From the NCBI GenBank assembly GCA_008080595.1, contig VIKI01000012.1:32735-85228 (forward strand): a DNA stretch of 52,494 bases, in the 5' to 3' direction. The notes under the pieces were generated by a model. That model ran no database searches. It had not been told where the DNA came from and was given only the letters and a program-made list of their open reading frames with translations. Made by a program: the position numbers and the translations under genes. Origin of the DNA: Comamonadaceae bacterium. GTDB lineage: Bacteria; Pseudomonadota; Gammaproteobacteria; Burkholderiales; Burkholderiaceae_C. Below are positions 1 to 9,071 of this stretch, piece after piece (positions within the stretch are counted from its first letter, which is position 1; every line of letters begins with the position of its first letter).

Positions 1-960
1 CGTGCCACGGTCAAACGCCTGGGGCGACTGCAAGGGCTCCAGCCCGTCCAGCACCAGCAGGGCACGCTGGCTACCCACCAGATGGGCCAGGCGGCTGCCT
101 TTGTCCCAGGGGGAACCGGCGCTGGGGTCTGCGTCGCCAAAAAAGCGCAGCGCTGCGTCGATGAATGCGTCTGACGAGGCGGCGGTTTGCTCACGCACGC
201 CCTGGCTGTAAAACGACCAGCCAAACACCTGGCTGGCACCTGAGTAGTCTTCACGCGCCAGCTCGGCCAGCCAGTGGTTGACCAGTGTGGACTTGCCCAC
301 ACCGCCGTGGGCCACAAAGGCCAGTACCCGCACCGGCAGAGCGCTACCGTCGGTGGGATTCCAGGCAGCATCGAGCAACGCCAGCTCGGCATCGCGGCCA
401 AAGAGTGCGGAGCCGGTGTCGGGCAGGCGCGTCAGGTCGAGCTGGGGGCTGGGTGGCGCGGGTGGGGTCATGACCGAATCTACTGACATCAACTCGTCTG
501 TCGACGCGACATGCAAGTGCTCATACACCTGGCTGGCCACCTCCGCGAAAACGGTGTCGGCCAGATCACCCGCATAGTTGACGGCCACACACTGACCGTC
601 GCGCGGGATCATCTGGCGGGCACTGAGCCAGCGGTGCGCCTTCCAGACACAGGGGCGCAGCAGCACGGGAATCAGCAGCATGCCCTGCTCTTCCTGGCGC
701 TTGAGCAGCGCGGGCACTTCTTCCTTGACGCAAAAGTCAGAGGCCAGAAAGTCCGGTGAGATCAACAGCACCGCCACCGCAGACTGGCTCATGGCGGTTC
801 GAATTTCGGGATACCACTGCTCACCGCCGTCAATCATGCGGTCTTGCCAGACCACCATGTCAACCCCTGCTGTGACCAGTGACTGCAATTGCGGCAGTAG
901 CTTTTTCTTCCAGTCCTCGTCCTTGTGGCTATAGCTGATGAAAACAGTTTTCTGGGTCAT
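1..960 (-). CDS. TIR-domain STAND NTPase (3' part beyond window edge)
   Basis: The minus-strand frame opens at ATG 960 and stays open to base 1, so 320 codons are visible and the C-terminus is missing. The N-terminus (about residues 1-130) is a TIR domain: it starts MTQKTVFISYSHKDEDW and continues with the DGGEQWYPEI and LLISPDFLASDFC segments typical of the fold. After a linker come a Walker A motif (GGVGKSTL, near bases 262-306) and a Walker B-like LLVLDGLEP at the very edge, marking a STAND/NB-ARC-type ATPase. Known TIR-STAND proteins are sensor-effectors in which ligand-driven oligomerisation activates the TIR domain, often as an NADase. The missing C-terminus would be expected to hold the repeat-type sensor. 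The gene is divergent from the CHAT protease gene, which supports an immunity role; that role is inference. Confidence 0.85.
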   Translation of the reverse strand, partial: MTQKTVFISYSHKDEDWKKKLLPQLQSLVTAGVDMVVWQDRMIDGGEQWYPEIRTAMSQSAVAVLLISPDFLASDFCVKEEVPALLKRQEEQGMLLIPVLLRPCVWKAHRWLSARQMIPRDGQCVAVNYAGDLADTVFAEVASQVYEHLHVASTDELMSVDSVMTPPAPPSPQLDLTRLPDTGSALFGRDAELALLDAAWNPTDGSALPVRVLAFVAHGGVGKSTLVNHWLAELAREDYSGASQVFGWSFYSQGVREQTAASSDAFIDAALRFFGDADPSAGSPWDKGSRLAHLVGSQRALLVLDGLEPLQSPQAFDRGT

Positions 961-999
961 GGCGCAGCTTGGGGTGGTGTTATATGAATAATTAGCCTC

Positions 1000-1042
1000 T
1001 AGCGCTTGATGGTAATGTGCAAACAGCTACAAAACAAATAGC
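1000..1042. repeat. Small Comamonadaceae-type dispersed repeat
   Basis: Copy of the short intergenic element TAGCGCTT-(spacer)-GCAAACAGCTA followed by an AAATAGC tail. It lies in the 371-bp gap between the divergent TIR-STAND and CHAT genes, where no other feature is clear. Related copies occur near 8622, 12635, 14343, 18808, 32067, 34683 and 36851. Confidence 0.6.
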
Positions 1043-1331
1043 ACACACGCTATCACTTGTGGTGCTGATATTTTTTCCACTGAACAATCTATCTCCCAGT
1101 CCACAACCTCGGGAATACCCTGATTGCCACTCAATTCCAAAGGTGTGTGAAATGCCCCCTGTATCAGCAGCCTGTTTAGGTTGCCGCCACACAAGGGAGG
1201 GCTTTCGCAGCGATGGCCCGCAAACATCACACACCGTGCCTGAAAGGGCGCAGTGTGTTCATTGCAACCGCCTCACTGCGCTTGGCGTGCGGGGCCAACT
1301 GGGTCAAACCCAGTATTCAAGGAGACAAACT

Positions 1332-4300
1332 GTGCCAACCCCCATCACCTTTCTGATTCCCGGTGAAATTGCCAGCCCGGCAGACACCACGCAGCCGCAC
1401 ATTCGCTCGGTGCGATTGGTCACCACCGCGCGGGGCGTGGGCGCAGTGCAGCGCTTGCAAGCCATACCCGGCGAAGACACCGTGGTCATCACCCTGGGCA
1501 ATGGACAAGGCCCGGATTTGAAACTGCGCTTGTCCCCTGAGAACGCCCGCGACCTGCTGCTCGCCCAGGTTGGCCCCTCGGGTTCCGCTGCTCGTGGGGC
1601 AGGAGATGTGCCCCTGGAACCAGGCGTGGTGCAAGTACCCATCAACGCACAGTGGCAGGGCATGGGTGGGGCCAACCGTGGGATCATCAGCGACCTGGTG
1701 TTCAAAGCTCTGGATTTGGTTGGTCTGGATCCCAGAGATGAGCTGGCCAAGCTGGCGGCTGCAGAACTTGGCAAGCGCCTGGACGAGCAGGTGAATGAGG
1801 GGGTCTATGCGCTCAAGCCAACCGAGCTTGGTAGCCTGAAGTCAGCCAGCACCGTCAAGATACAGGCCAGCACTGATCCAACGCTGGTGCTCATCCATGG
1901 CACGTTTGTGGATACCGAATCCACCTTTGGCAAGTGGTGGGGCGGGCACTCTGGGCTGGTGGCTCAATTGTTTCAACACTATGCCGGACAGGTCTATGCA
2001 CTCGACCATGGCACGGTCATGCGCAGCCCGATTGCCAATGCGCTGGTACTGGCAGAAAGTCTGCCCCAAGGTGCACGGCTGCACTTGGTCACCCATTCGC
2101 GCGGCGGTCTGGTGGCCGAGGTGTTGCTGCGTGCCAGCAAGGGCGTGACCGATGCCGACTTGGCCGTGTTTGAAGGCGATGCCTACACCCAGCATCGCCA
2201 GGACTTGCGTGCATTGGGCGAAATGTTGCAGAGCAAACAGGTCAAGGTGGAGCGCATTGTGCGTGTGGCCTGCCCGGCCTATGGCACGCTGCTGGCATCG
2301 AACCGGCTGGACGCTTATTTGAGTGCATTCGCCTGGCTGCTGGAGCGGGTCAACTTGCCCGTATTGCCGAGCTTGGTGCGTTTTGCTGACGCGATTGCCC
2401 GTGAGCGAGCCAAGCCCGAAAGCATGCCCGGCATTGAGGCCATGCGCCGCAGCAGCGCCGTGGTGCAATGGCTGAATCAGGCAGGCCCCGCAGCGCCCAG
2501 TGCACTGCGTGTGGTAGCTGGCGACATCACCGGCGACTCTTTGGTGTCTTGGGTCAAAACCCTGCTGGCCGACAGCTACTACTGGACTGATAACGACCTG
2601 GTGGTGCAAACCAGCTCCATGTATGGCGGCATGGCACGCACCGACGAGGCCAGTTTTCTGCTTGACCGTAGTGGCCAAACCGATCACTTCAGCTACTTCA
2701 AGAATGACCGCACCGCCAATGGCATCGCGCAAGCGCTGATCCAGGAGCATCCCGACGGCTTTGCCCCCATCGGCCCGCTGTCTCGCACAGGTCAAGACTC
2801 CAGCGGTACACGTGGCTTAACTGCCCCATTGGGCGACGGCTCGCTACCCGCTGTGATTGTGTTGCCCGGCATTGTTGGCAGCAACCTCAAACGCGGCAAC
2901 ACGCGCGAATGGCTGGCGTGGTGGCGCTTGTTTGGCATGATGGAACGCCTCGACATCACTACACCAAACATCAGCGAAGACGGCCCGGTAGAGAGCTACT
3001 ACGACGACTTGATTCATCACCTGCGCGGCAGCCACGAGGTGCTGCCCTTTGGTTACGACTGGCGCGTCTCGTTGAGCGACAGCGCAGCACTGCTGGCCCA
3101 GTGCGTCCAGCAGTTGCTGGATCGCCGTAAAACCAGCCACCAGCCGGTACGTGTGCTGGCCCATTCGATGGGCAGCATGGTGTTGCGGGTCATGCAACTA
3201 CAAGCCCCCAAAGTGTGGCAGGACATGCTGGCAACACAGGGCGCACGTGTGTTGCTGCTGGGGCCACCCAATGCTGGCTCATGGGCTCCCATGAGCATCT
3301 ACACCGGTGACGATAACTTTGGCCGTTTTCTGTCCACCGTGGGGGGTGCTTTTCAAGAGCAGAAAGCACGCCAAAAAATGGCACAGTTCCCCGGCCTGTT
3401 GCAACTGCAAGCGGGCCTGACCGATCCCAACCTGCAGCTCAGTAGCGCACAGTATTGGGAGCAAATGGGTGCCAAAGACTACAACGCCGCGCTGGCCTCA
3501 CGCACCTGGCACGACACTGAAGAGCAAGTTGCCGCCTATCGCTGGGCGATACCTTCACAAAGTGATTTGAACCAGGCCGCAACTCTGCGCCAGCAGTTGG
3601 ATGCACAACTACCGGTCTTGCTGGCTGATGCCAGCAAACTGACCATTGTGCTGGGGCAAGCGCCAGACACCCCGTGTGGCGTAGCCTGGGACGAGCGCGG
3701 CATGCACTACCTGAGCACGCCAGAGGGCGATGGCCGGGTCACCTGGGAGGCGGCCCGCTTGCCTGGTGTCGCCACCTGGAAGACCGACCACGCTCACGGC
3801 GATCTGCCCAAGGTCAAAGCCAATTTTGATGCGTATGTGGAGTTGCTGACGAGCGGGCATACCACTTCGTCGGGCTTGACAAGCTGGGCGACTCGGGGGG
3901 ATGCATCTGCCATGCTCAACGCCCCACGCAGTGTGCGTGCCCTGCCCCGCCTGCGTGACAACGCCCAGCCCAGCGATGCCACCCCCATCAACGAACAAAC
4001 CCTGCTGGCCGCCGCCATGGGCAGCATGCCCACCCGCAGCACTTTGCCCGACTTGTCGCGCAGCGGCCCAGGCCTAACCGTCGAAGTTCTCAATGGCGAC
4101 CTGAAGTTCGTCCGCGAGCCCTTGCTGCTGGGGCACAGCCGATCCATGGCGCTCACCGGCTCGGAGTGGGTGGTCAATGGGCTGATGGGTAACGCGCTGC
4201 AAGAGGCTCTGACCCTGGGCCTGTATCCCGACCAATTGGGGCAACACCAAATATTCATCAACCAATCTGCTGCCCCCAACAACCCGTTTGCCTTTCCACG

Positions 4301-6704
4301 ACCCCAAGCCGCCATTGTGGTTGGACTGGGTGACGAAGGTGAGTTGCAACCCAACACACTGGTGACAGCGGTACGCCAAGCAGTGCTGGCCTACCAGAGA
4401 CATCTTGCCAAACCAGACAACGGTGAAGTGGGCATCACGCTTAGCGCAACCACATTGGGCAGCGGCGGCAACTTGTCCATCGGCCAGTCGGTCACGGCGC
4501 TGATTCAGGGCGTGCTTGATGCCAATGCCCGTCTGGCAACTGCCTCAGCCGCAGTCACCTGGCCACCCGTGACACGCTTGCAGGTGGTGGAGCTGTTTCA
4601 CAACCGCGCCTTGGAGGCGTGGCACACCTTGCGTGCCGCCATCGATGCAGGAGCCCTGCCCGCAGTGCTGCTGCCCCAGATTCGGACGCTGGACGGCGCA
4701 CGCAGCCAGCCCGCGGGCGGTCACTACCGAGGTACCAACTACGATTTGATCCGTATCAGCCAAAAAACCAGTGCACAAGACACGCACCAGGCTGAGTTGG
4801 AGTTTTCACTCAGCACCACGCGGGCACGCTCGGAAGTGTTGGACAAATTCACCCAACGCGACTTGGTCAATGCGCTGGTGGCCGCAGCCGAACGCCATAC
4901 CCAGTTTGACGCCGACCTTGCACGCAGCCTGTTTCAGCTTTTGCTGCCGCAAGAGCTCAAAGCCCACCTGGGCATGGCCAACACGCTGGTTTTTGAAGTG
5001 GACTCTGACACGGCGGCCTACCCATGGGAAATGGTGGATGACAGCGACGCTCAACAAACCCAGGCCCGCGAGCCATGGGCACTGCGTTTGAGCGGTGCGC
5101 TGGTGCGCAAAATGCGCGTCGAGTCGTTCCGACGTCAGCCCACAGATGCATTGACCGATGACATCCTGGTGGTAGGCGCACCCAAGCTAGACCCCAAGCC
5201 CGCCATGCCCGATCTGCCGGGTGCACGCGCCGAGGCAACCGCGGTGGCGGCGCTGTTTGAATCCCAAGCACAACTGCTGTTGGACTGCGACTTTTTAAGC
5301 ATTGTCAAACCCGCATTGGCACGCCCGTGGAAGATCATCCACATGGCAGGTCATGGGGTGTACAACGAGACCAGTGGCCACACTGGCATGCTGATGTCTG
5401 GCGGACTGGTGTTTGGCCCCACCGAGTTCGAGAGCATGCCGAGCGTGCCCGAACTGGTGTTTATCAACTGCTGCCATCTTGGAAAAACCGAGCAACCCAA
5501 GCACCCGAAACACACGCTGTTTGCCGCCAACGTGGCCGAACAACTGATACGCAACGGCGTGCGTTGCGTGGTGGCAGCCGGGTGGGCGGTGGATGACGAT
5601 GCAGCACAAGCCTTTGCGCTGGGTTTCTATGGTGCACTCAAGCGCGGCAGCAACTTTGCTGCGGCCATACACACTGCCCGGCACGATGCCTACAACCGCA
5701 ATCGAGAAAGCAACACCTGGGCCGCCTACCAGTGTTACGGCGACCCCGCCTGGACCCTGCAAGGACATGCCGGGCAAGAAGCCCCCACTGTTCGCCCCAG
5801 TCAAACACCCGTACTGCCCACCCAGGACGAATTGCTGCTGGCGTTGGAAACCCTCACCTGCGAAGCCCAAGATGCCACCGATGCCCAGCGCATGCAGTTG
5901 CGCTACAGGCTGGAGCAAATGCAGGCCGTTTCACCCGACGCATGGAAAACCTGTGGTGAGGTGGCCCAGGCACTGGGCCTGGCCTGGCGCGATGTCGGCG
6001 ACAAGGCCAAAGCCTTGGCATGGCTGGATGTGGCCGTGGCTGCCCCAGACGGCTCTGCCAGCCTGGTGGCCCGAGAGCAACAACTCAACATCAGGGCGCG
6101 ACTGCCAGGCGCAAGCCAAGATGAACTTAAGGCCGTGATCATGCAAATCGAGGCCCTGGTGCTGATGGCCCCCAGCGCCGAACGGCATTGCATTTTGGGT
6201 TCAGCCTACAAACGGCTGGTGATGCAACCTGATGCCAGCACCCAGGTAGAACACAATTTGCGCCAGATGCAGGCAGCCTACGCCAAAGCCGAGGCGCTGA
6301 ACCAAAGCAACCTTTTTTACGCCCTGATGCAACGCTGCGCGGCACAGTTACGCTTGTATTGGTTGTCACCTGAAAATCCGGCCCCCAGTGCACAAGACGT
6401 GACAGCCATTCGCCGCTCTTTGGCCTTGCAAGATGCACAAAAACCCGACTTCTGGAGCGTGGTGGGCCAGCAAGAAGTGCAGTTGCTCGAAGGCTTGATT
6501 GAAGGTAACTTGGCCGTCTACATGGACGGCATTTTGTCCGGCTTGAACAACCTGCATTTGCGGGTGCGCAACCAGCATTCCTGGGCATCGGTGTACGACA
6601 CGGCGATGTTCTTGTTGCCTGCTTATAAGGGCGTGACTGAGACGAAGGACACTGAGCGGGCGGCGGCTGACGAGTACCTTGCACGGGTAGCCTCATACAA
6701 GTGA
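1332..6704 (+). CDS. Giant CHAT-domain protease with two alpha/beta-hydrolase domains
   Basis: I start this 1,790-residue protein at GTG 1332 because AAGGAG lies 7-8 bases upstream; the frame is open back to 1017 but that stretch does not look like protein. Domains in order: a lipase-like hydrolase (HGTF oxyanion strand at 189-192, nucleophile elbow THSRGG with Ser256); a second, LCAT/PGAP1-like hydrolase (LPGIVGSNL, then AHSMGS with Ser612); an unrecognised middle region (about 870-1250); a CHAT caspase-like domain with the dyad AGHG (His1341) and NCC (Cys1380/1381); and a helical TPR-like tail. CHAT proteases are caspase relatives used in bacterial immunity and cell death. The stop overlaps the start of the next TIR gene, indicating co-translation. 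Domain calls are by motif only; substrates are unknown. Confidence 0.85.
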   Translation: MPTPITFLIPGEIASPADTTQPHIRSVRLVTTARGVGAVQRLQAIPGEDTVVITLGNGQGPDLKLRLSPENARDLLLAQVGPSGSAARGAGDVPLEPGVVQVPINAQWQGMGGANRGIISDLVFKALDLVGLDPRDELAKLAAAELGKRLDEQVNEGVYALKPTELGSLKSASTVKIQASTDPTLVLIHGTFVDTESTFGKWWGGHSGLVAQLFQHYAGQVYALDHGTVMRSPIANALVLAESLPQGARLHLVTHSRGGLVAEVLLRASKGVTDADLAVFEGDAYTQHRQDLRALGEMLQSKQVKVERIVRVACPAYGTLLASNRLDAYLSAFAWLLERVNLPVLPSLVRFADAIARERAKPESMPGIEAMRRSSAVVQWLNQAGPAAPSALRVVAGDITGDSLVSWVKTLLADSYYWTDNDLVVQTSSMYGGMARTDEASFLLDRSGQTDHFSYFKNDRTANGIAQALIQEHPDGFAPIGPLSRTGQDSSGTRGLTAPLGDGSLPAVIVLPGIVGSNLKRGNTREWLAWWRLFGMMERLDITTPNISEDGPVESYYDDLIHHLRGSHEVLPFGYDWRVSLSDSAALLAQCVQQLLDRRKTSHQPVRVLAHSMGSMVLRVMQLQAPKVWQDMLATQGARVLLLGPPNAGSWAPMSIYTGDDNFGRFLSTVGGAFQEQKARQKMAQFPGLLQLQAGLTDPNLQLSSAQYWEQMGAKDYNAALASRTWHDTEEQVAAYRWAIPSQSDLNQAATLRQQLDAQLPVLLADASKLTIVLGQAPDTPCGVAWDERGMHYLSTPEGDGRVTWEAARLPGVATWKTDHAHGDLPKVKANFDAYVELLTSGHTTSSGLTSWATRGDASAMLNAPRSVRALPRLRDNAQPSDATPINEQTLLAAAMGSMPTRSTLPDLSRSGPGLTVEVLNGDLKFVREPLLLGHSRSMALTGSEWVVNGLMGNALQEALTLGLYPDQLGQHQIFINQSAAPNNPFAFPRPQAAIVVGLGDEGELQPNTLVTAVRQAVLAYQRHLAKPDNGEVGITLSATTLGSGGNLSIGQSVTALIQGVLDANARLATASAAVTWPPVTRLQVVELFHNRALEAWHTLRAAIDAGALPAVLLPQIRTLDGARSQPAGGHYRGTNYDLIRISQKTSAQDTHQAELEFSLSTTRARSEVLDKFTQRDLVNALVAAAERHTQFDADLARSLFQLLLPQELKAHLGMANTLVFEVDSDTAAYPWEMVDDSDAQQTQAREPWALRLSGALVRKMRVESFRRQPTDALTDDILVVGAPKLDPKPAMPDLPGARAEATAVAALFESQAQLLLDCDFLSIVKPALARPWKIIHMAGHGVYNETSGHTGMLMSGGLVFGPTEFESMPSVPELVFINCCHLGKTEQPKHPKHTLFAANVAEQLIRNGVRCVVAAGWAVDDDAAQAFALGFYGALKRGSNFAAAIHTARHDAYNRNRESNTWAAYQCYGDPAWTLQGHAGQEAPTVRPSQTPVLPTQDELLLALETLTCEAQDATDAQRMQLRYRLEQMQAVSPDAWKTCGEVAQALGLAWRDVGDKAKALAWLDVAVAAPDGSASLVAREQQLNIRARLPGASQDELKAVIMQIEALVLMAPSAERHCILGSAYKRLVMQPDASTQVEHNLRQMQAAYAKAEALNQSNLFYALMQRCAAQLRLYWLSPENPAPSAQDVTAIRRSLALQDAQKPDFWSVVGQQEVQLLEGLIEGNLAVYMDGILSGLNNLHLRVRNQHSWASVYDTAMFLLPAYKGVTETKDTERAAADEYLARVASYK

Positions 6705-7708
6705 GCCCGATGCATCTATTGGTGTACATCAAGCGCCGAGTGGGTGACGGACAGGGTGTGCCACTGGCCAACACTGATGTGGCTACCGCCGCACTGAAAC
6801 ACCCGGTTCGACATGGGTTTGGTCAAACCTGGCTCTATCAAAAGGCTCTATCGGGCCAACCCATGGTCATCTGGCTTTTCAGCGTGTTGCGTCATGACGG
6901 CTGGTGCCTGCCGCCTTCGTTAGATGCCCGCATCGTGATTGGAAAAGCTCATAAGAAGCCTCTAACTGACCCTCTATCCAGCTACGAGAAATGGTTCTTT
7001 GGCGACTTTTCTTACGCTGTTGATGCCATGATGCCGGGCTCTTGCTATCTGCCGTGGAATGATTTTGGCCCCACGCTGAACGCAGTACTGGATCAGCCGA
7101 ACTTACCTTGTCTTGCGTCGGAAGTTCAAGTGTTTACGGCCTACGCGCCCGGCTTGCGCCATTTTCAGACACCCCGAATCGTGCCCGCCAGGAAGGCTGC
7201 CTATTTGGAGGCGCATGTTCGCGGTGTGGCCACCATGCCAACAGGCTTTATCAGCTACCGCAGAAAAGAAGCCCCACTGCTGGCCATGCAGGCCGCCGCA
7301 CTGATGGCACGGCACAAGTTTGCACCCTGGTTTGACCAATGGGCCATGCCACGCAAAGTGGCAGAGGAAATCAATCTGTGTGCGCAAGAAGTTATGACCA
7401 CATCACTTGATGCAGCTATTCAGAGTGCCAAGTTGGCCGTGACGCTTCACACCGATAGCTACGCCTCACCCAAGGCTGAGTGGACCCGGCGAGAGTTGAC
7501 ACACATTCGGTTTGCCAGCCAGAACGGTGCGCTAGTCCATTGCCCGATCACCCCGCTGGATGCCGGTCTACGTGATCCACAAGCCGCCAAGTGCACGGTG
7601 GAAGCGGTGCTGCCTGGAGCGATTGCAGAGGTTTTTGCCCGGCTTGCGCTCACACCCGTGCCGCCTGCACATGCATCCAGTCGCAGTTGCGGCTGCGCTC
7701 CAGGCTGA
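6701..7708 (+). CDS. TIR-domain protein coupled to the CHAT protease
   Basis: The 335-residue frame begins at GTG 6701, overlapping the CHAT stop codon in a GTGA arrangement; ATG 6710 in the same frame is an alternative. Residues 1-180 are not recognised. From about residue 183 there is a TIR-like domain: GFISYRRKE, then APWFDQWAMP, a repeat of acidic/hydrophobic segments and SPKAEWTRREL, matching the spacing of bacterial TIR domains. The last ~20 residues (alanine-, serine- and cysteine-rich) overlap the convergent peptidase gene by 59 bp and may be a replaced or frameshifted tail. Coupling to the CHAT gene suggests a shared complex. Enzyme activity (for example NAD cleavage) cannot be judged from sequence alone. 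Confidence 0.75.
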   Translation: MSPMHLLVYIKRRVGDGQGVPLANTDVATAALKHPVRHGFGQTWLYQKALSGQPMVIWLFSVLRHDGWCLPPSLDARIVIGKAHKKPLTDPLSSYEKWFFGDFSYAVDAMMPGSCYLPWNDFGPTLNAVLDQPNLPCLASEVQVFTAYAPGLRHFQTPRIVPARKAAYLEAHVRGVATMPTGFISYRRKEAPLLAMQAAALMARHKFAPWFDQWAMPRKVAEEINLCAQEVMTTSLDAAIQSAKLAVTLHTDSYASPKAEWTRRELTHIRFASQNGALVHCPITPLDAGLRDPQAAKCTVEAVLPGAIAEVFARLALTPVPPAHASSRSCGCAPG

Positions 7709-8000
7709 CCCAGCCTTCGGCCTCCCAACACTGCCACCAGGCGGCGTACTCGGGTTGGGCCAGGCGGGCGCGGTTTTGGTCCCATTTGAGCGGGTTGTGG
7801 TCGGGGTCAAAGTCAAAGGCGATGCCCCAGCCGTGGGTGGATGTGGTGCTGCCGCCGCGCCAGCTGTGCCCATCTGTGGGGGTGGCGGGGTTGAAGGTGG
7901 TTTGCCCCAGCGCTCGGGTGCTGGGGCCATATCGGCCATCCACCGCGTTGCCGCTCAAGCCAAGTGCAATTTGCAGGGTGCGCAGGGGTTTGGTCTTCAT
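7650..8000 (-). CDS. M15-family (D-Ala-D-Ala/endolysin-like) peptidase
   Basis: A 116-residue protein whose start at ATG 8000 is chosen because AAAGGA sits 8 bases upstream. The N-terminal ~30 residues resemble a short peptidoglycan-binding turn (GLSGNAVDGRYGPSTR). The rest has the zinc-peptidase signature of M15 enzymes: HGWGIAFDFDP (His and Asp ligands) and a C-terminal DWMHV (His ligand). Such proteins occur as phage endolysins and as D-Ala-D-Ala carboxypeptidases. It is shorter than most and has no signal peptide. Its 3' end overlaps the end of the TIR gene on the other strand. No holin or other phage gene is beside it, so a prophage origin is possible but unproven. Confidence 0.72.
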   Translation of the reverse strand: MKTKPLRTLQIALGLSGNAVDGRYGPSTRALGQTTFNPATPTDGHSWRGGSTTSTHGWGIAFDFDPDHNPLKWDQNRARLAQPEYAAWWQCWEAEGWVSLERSRNCDWMHVQAARV

Positions 8001-8619
8001 CGCCGCAATCCTTTCAACACATGAATGGGTGTGCCCGGAGTGATGGCGATCAATGACAACTTTTTCCGCCCAGTCATGGTCGGCCCCCCGTGCCTTCGGG
8101 CGTGTGGCCCTGTGGAAACATTCTAGGGTGATAAAGCCGCTACCGGCTTGGGGTTGACCCGCAGGCGGGGCATGTGTTGGGTTGCCGATGTTTGCGTATA
8201 AAACAGGGTTCTGGCGCTTATGGCGTATGCGCAAACAGCTCTTGAATTAGTAGCAACTAAGCACATTCCGCTCAGAGGCTTCCATCAACGCCGCGTTACT
8301 TCATTCCCCGGTGTTCTGGAAAACTTGCTTCAACTTCGCGTGAATCTGGCGCATGTCCACATCCACCGGCCTGCCCGCCTGGGCAAAGCCCTCCAGAATG
8401 GCAAAACACTTCTCCTGATGAACGTATGCGTCTTCAGCTTTGCCATGTTGCTGATGAAAGTCGTGCATCTTGAAGTGAAGCACCGCCACATCGCGCGCCG
8501 AATGAGCCGATTGAAATGGGCAAGCGCCAAATCCAATGGTATGCGAGCTGTGGCATGCTCATTGGCCACTGCCAAGAGCAATTTGGCCCCAAATGACGCT
8601 CATTTCACTCAAATTCAAG
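8001..8619. other. Gene-poor spacer with decayed-looking minus-strand frames
   Basis: This 620-bp stretch has no gene I can defend. A minus-strand frame at 8301-8489 (His-rich, containing HFKMHDFHQQHG and VHQEKCFAILEGF) and an overlapping frame at 8330-8581 could be pieces of one frameshifted small helical protein; I cannot name the family. Near 8226-8250 there is a partial copy of the small Comamonadaceae repeat (GCGCAAACAGCT). Confidence 0.4.
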
Positions 8620-8777
8620 CATATAACAGCCTTGTAACTCCCATCAAATATGCGCAAGCAGCTACTATTTTTATAGTGAAACTCAAAAAAAAAAAAAAAA
8701 TGGCCAACCCTCCAGCAGAGTTGGCCATGGAAAGCGCCATTCAGCGCAGTTGCGTTCCCTTTTCCACTGACAAATTT
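8620..8777. repeat. Direct repeat copy 1 (terminator module)
   Basis: About 155 bp that recurs at 14324-14477 in the same orientation. Shared segments in order: ATATAACA...CAGCCTTGTA, GCGCAAGCAGCTAC, a run of 15-16 A, the hairpin TGGCCAAC..GTTGGCCA, AAAGCGCC.TTCAGCGC, and CCACTGACAAATT. The two copies bracket the acyl-CoA ligase/crotonase/MarR, SEC-C and toxin-antitoxin genes. Confidence 0.8.
8685..8727 (-). terminator. Rho-independent terminator, minus strand
   Basis: Read on the minus strand, an imperfect hairpin with TGGCCAAC/GTTGGCCA outer arms (8701-8727) is followed directly by 16 T residues (A-run 8685-8700). It lies downstream of the acyl-CoA ligase gene that ends at 9072, with the MITE-like element in between. 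Confidence 0.75.
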
Positions 8778-8869
8778 TTGCCCAGACACTGGCGACGTGT
8801 CTGGGTGCGTTCAACGCAGGTTCAGACCACCCAACACATGCGAACCCTTGTTGTGGGCACAGTCAATCT

Positions 8870-9032
8870 CAGATTTCCTGACCCGGTTCAGGCCACAGCT
8901 TGATTTTCAGGAATGAGCAATGGCACTTGTGGGAGCGGTGGAAGCCGCGATTCGCGCCTGCCGACGCTCCTACAACGCCCCGATAACCAGACAGGTGTGC
9001 CAACCGACTTATCCGGCGGAGCAGGAAGTCTG
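8870..9032. repeat. 163-bp MITE-like element, copy 1
   Basis: The element has imperfect terminal inverted repeats: CAGATTTCCTGACCCGG at the left and the reverse complement of CAGACTTCCTGCTCCGCCGG at the right. Its core at 8928-8974 is a 47-bp palindrome (TGTGGGAGCG ... CGCTCCTACA with inner CGCGATTCGCG). Copy 2 at 12694-12856 has the same length, the same orientation and the core at the same offset of 58 bp. No transposase is inside. Confidence 0.75.
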
Positions 9033-9071
9033 AATCTGTGGCATCAAGCTGAGGCATGACATCGATAGGTT

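Noticed and set aside
1017-1331. Upstream extension of the CHAT protein
   Set aside because: The segment overlaps a dispersed repeat, lacks domain-like sequence and has no ribosome site, whereas GTG 1332 has a perfect one.
7650-8000. Prophage remnant because of the endolysin-like peptidase
   Set aside because: No other phage gene, integrase or attachment site is visible nearby.
8220-8903. A 227-codon open frame on the plus strand
   Set aside because: It runs through the repeat, the poly-A terminator tract and the MITE-like end, so it cannot be a real gene.
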